In this document: in pieces, positions 6,010 to 7,926 of the stretch
Layout of the letters: each line of letters starts with the position of its first letter
How positions within the stretch are numbered: the stretch's first letter is position 1
From: Nitriliruptorales bacterium
GTDB lineage: Bacteria; Actinomycetota; Nitriliruptoria; Euzebyales; Egibacteraceae
DNA: 7,926 nt
Direction of reading: 5' to 3'
NCBI GenBank assembly: GCA_007119305.1
Contig: SKPY01000070.1
Span: 1-7,926 of the forward strand
The notes under the pieces: generated by a model
What the model was told of the DNA's origin: nothing
The model's input: the letters and a program-made list of their open reading frames with translations, nothing else
The model's database searches: none
Position numbers and translations under genes: made by a program

Positions 6010-7863
6010 ATGTCGGGAACCGATATCGCAGCGGTGCGTCGGGCCATGGAGGCGGAGATCACGGGCCGCACGCTGTGCGACCTGTACGAACGCAACGCGA
6101 CCGAGCACGCGTCGCGCACGGCGCTCAACTGGCGGGCGGGCGGGGTGTGGCGGACGCTGTCGTGGTGGGAGTACCGCGACCAGGTGGCAGACGTCGCACT
6201 GGGGCTGCGAGCGCTCGGGGTGGGCCACGGCGACTTCGTCGCCTTGATGCTCGCGAACCGCCCCGAGCACGTCATCGCTGACGGGGGAGCCATGCACGCG
6301 GCTGCGACGCCCGTGAGCATCTACAACACGCTCACGTCCGAGCAGATCGCCTACATCGCAAGCGACTGCGGCGCGAAGGTCGCGGTCGTCGAGAACCGTG
6401 ACTTCGCGACGCGCCTGGAGCAGGTGAAGGCCGACCTCCCAGCTTTGGAGCACGTGGTGCTCGTCGAGGACGCCGCCGACTACGACGGGCGCGAGTGGGC
6501 GCTCTCGTGGGAGGAGCTCATCAGCCGGGGACGCGCCGCCCGAGCTGAGCAGCCCGAGGACTTCCCCGCCGCCTGGCGCGAGCTGTCGCCGGACGACCCG
6601 GCGACGCTCATCTACACCTCGGGCACGACCGGGCCGCCCAAGGGTGTCGTGATCACGCACCACAACGTGCTGTGGGAGCTCGCGAGCGTCGAGCGCTTCA
6701 TCGACCTGCCGACGCACCTGCGCGGCATCAGCTACCTACCGCTCGCGCATGTGGCCGAGCGGGCGTTCAGCCACTACCTGCATCTGCAGAAGGCGGGGTT
6801 GGTGTACTTCGCACCGGACCCGGCGGAGGCCATCGAGGTGGTGCAGGCGGCCCGGCCTCAAGCGTTCCTGGCCGTACCGCGCGTGTGGGAGAAGATCCAA
6901 AGCCGGCTCCTGGCGACCGTGGAGGCCGAGCCCAACGAGCGCAAGCGGGGGATCGCGCTCGCCGCGTTCCGGGCAGGACGCGAGGCGGTGCGCTGCGAGC
7001 AGGCGGGCCGGCCGGTCCCGCTCGGTCTCCGGCTGCGGCGCCTGCTGTTCGAACGGCTCGTCTACGCCAAGATCCGGGAGCGCCTCGGCCTCGACCAGTG
7101 CGAGATCGCGATCAGCGGGGCCGCGCCGCTCGCGCCCGACCTCATCGAGTTCTTCGCGGGGCTCGGCCTGCCGATCCACGAGGCGTACGGGATGACGGAG
7201 ACGACCGCGGTGACCAACGCCAACCGTCCGGGCCGCCTGCGGATCGGCACGGTGGGGGAGGCGATCCCCGGCGTGGAGGTCAGCCTTGCGGACGACGGCG
7301 AGGTCCTCGCGCGGGGCGGCAACATCATGGCCGGCTACTACAACGACGAGGACGCGACCCTCGCGGCGGTCGACGAGGAGGGATGGCTGCACACCGGTGA
7401 CCTGGGCGCGATCGACGCGGACGGGTACCTGTCGATCACCGGGCGCAAGAAGGAGATCCTCATCACCGCTGGGGGCAAGAACCTCTCCCCGAACAACATC
7501 GAAGCGGCGATCAAGCAGCATCCACTGATCGGTCAGGTCTGCGCGCTCGGCGACCAGCGGAGGTTCGTGTCCGCGCTCATCGTGCTCGACGCCGAGAGCG
7601 CCCCTGAGTGGGCCGCCAGGAACGGCATCGACTACAGCGACATCGCGAGCTTCGCCGCGGATGAGCGGGTCGTCGCCGAGGTGCAGCGCGCCGTCGACCA
7701 GGCCAACGAGCGCCTGGCTCAGGTCGAGCAGGTCAAGCGGTTCGCGATCCTGCCGCAGGAGTGGACCCCCGAGAGCGAGGAGCTGACCCCCACGATGAAG
7801 CTGAGGCGGTCGGTCATCCACGCCAAGTACGCCGACCTGATCGACGAGCTGTACCGGGACTAG
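6010..7863 (+). CDS. Long-chain fatty acid-CoA ligase (FadD15/ACSL type, AMP-forming)
   Basis: A 617-residue adenylate-forming enzyme that activates long-chain fatty acids: fatty acid plus ATP plus CoA to acyl-CoA plus AMP and pyrophosphate, usually at the cytoplasmic face of the membrane. Motifs in order: P-loop YTSGTTGPPKG at 202-212; YLPLAHVAER at 242-251, typical of the long-chain class; YGMTETT at 393-399, which contacts the adenylate; GWLHTGDLG at 458-466 with ribose-binding Asp464; hinge GRKKEILITAGGKNLSP at 478-494; catalytic Lys597 in LTPTMKLRR. The segment at 282-360 (long insert before ISGAAPL) and the total length match the FadD15-like long-chain branch rather than short-chain synthetases. 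ATG 6010 has AAGGAGAGG (5994-6002) seven bases upstream, an excellent ribosome site. The gene is complete with no missing key residue. It shares no evident function with the sugar locus on its left. Chain-length preference cannot be read from sequence. Confidence 0.95.
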   Translation: MSGTDIAAVRRAMEAEITGRTLCDLYERNATEHASRTALNWRAGGVWRTLSWWEYRDQVADVALGLRALGVGHGDFVALMLANRPEHVIADGGAMHAAATPVSIYNTLTSEQIAYIASDCGAKVAVVENRDFATRLEQVKADLPALEHVVLVEDAADYDGREWALSWEELISRGRAARAEQPEDFPAAWRELSPDDPATLIYTSGTTGPPKGVVITHHNVLWELASVERFIDLPTHLRGISYLPLAHVAERAFSHYLHLQKAGLVYFAPDPAEAIEVVQAARPQAFLAVPRVWEKIQSRLLATVEAEPNERKRGIALAAFRAGREAVRCEQAGRPVPLGLRLRRLLFERLVYAKIRERLGLDQCEIAISGAAPLAPDLIEFFAGLGLPIHEAYGMTETTAVTNANRPGRLRIGTVGEAIPGVEVSLADDGEVLARGGNIMAGYYNDEDATLAAVDEEGWLHTGDLGAIDADGYLSITGRKKEILITAGGKNLSPNNIEAAIKQHPLIGQVCALGDQRRFVSALIVLDAESAPEWAARNGIDYSDIASFAADERVVAEVQRAVDQANERLAQVEQVKRFAILPQEWTPESEELTPTMKLRRSVIHAKYADLIDELYRD

Positions 7864-7878
7864 GAGTGCCGTCCGGTC

Positions 7879-7926
7879 TGGCGCCCCCGGCAGGAATCGA
7901 ACCTGCGACTCGCGGTTTAGGAAACC
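7879..7926 (-). tRNA. tRNA-Arg(CCU), 3' half, cut by the window edge
   Basis: Read on the minus strand, the sequence begins in the anticodon stem (GGT), then a seven-base loop TTCCTAA with anticodon CCT at 7921-7919, and stem strand ACCGC. Then come a five-base variable region GAGTC, a perfect T stem GCAGG/CCTGC around TTCGATT, acceptor strand CGGGGGC, discriminator G and an encoded CCA ending at 7879. Every 3'-half element has canonical length. The anticodon reads AGG codons, which are rare in such a GC-rich genome. The D arm and 5' acceptor strand lie beyond the right edge, so full folding cannot be verified. It converges on the acyl-CoA synthetase gene with only 15 bases between. Confidence 0.92.

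Noticed and set aside
6736..7821. Long open frame on the minus strand inside the acyl-CoA synthetase gene
   Set aside because: A shadow of the motif-complete synthetase gene; its own translation shows no domain.
7879..7926. tRNA 3' end as an attachment site of an integrated element
   Set aside because: No integrase, no duplicated tRNA 3' segment and no change in base composition inside the window.

Overview
The window comes from a very GC-rich bacterium (about 70% G+C by eye). Codon use, TAnnnT-type -10 boxes and the protein families point to an actinobacterium; I cannot place it more precisely. The single sugar-binding lipoprotein is extraordinarily acidic, while the cytoplasmic sugar enzyme is only mildly so. 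This hints at a halophilic or alkaliphilic host that keeps a normal cytoplasm (inference).

The left and central part (1 to about 5872) is one catabolic locus for an alpha-glucoside, built around a divergent promoter region at about 3944-4096. Leftwards run a LacI-family repressor (3934-2894), a MsmX/UgpC-type ABC ATPase (2768-1569), a lipoprotein substrate-binding protein (1455-169) and the first 30 codons of a MalF/AglF-type permease (91-1, cut by the window edge). Rightwards runs a GH13 subfamily 18 glucoside phosphorylase (4097-5872), which resembles E. coli YcjM (glucosylglycerate phosphorylase) more than classical sucrose phosphorylase. Parts list and logic recall the E. coli ycjM-W locus: import an alpha-glucoside, cleave it with phosphate, and conserve the bond energy as glucose 1-phosphate.

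Two 14-bp LacI-type operators of the same pattern, each with a central CG, lie at the two decisive points: inside the repressor's own promoter in the divergent region (3976-3989), and in the leader of the binding-protein gene (1484-1497). They make the regulon readable from sequence alone. A 13-bp perfect hairpin between the binding-protein gene and the permease gene (112-151) is a likely device for making much more binding protein than permease.

The right part is unrelated housekeeping: a long-chain acyl-CoA synthetase of the FadD15 type (6010-7863) with its own ribosome site and a possible promoter, then the 3' half of a convergent tRNA-Arg(CCU) gene (7926-7879, cut by the window edge). No mobile element, CRISPR array or phage gene was seen. 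The sugar locus fits a known type of system; its probable substrate class and its regulatory layout are the points most worth following up.
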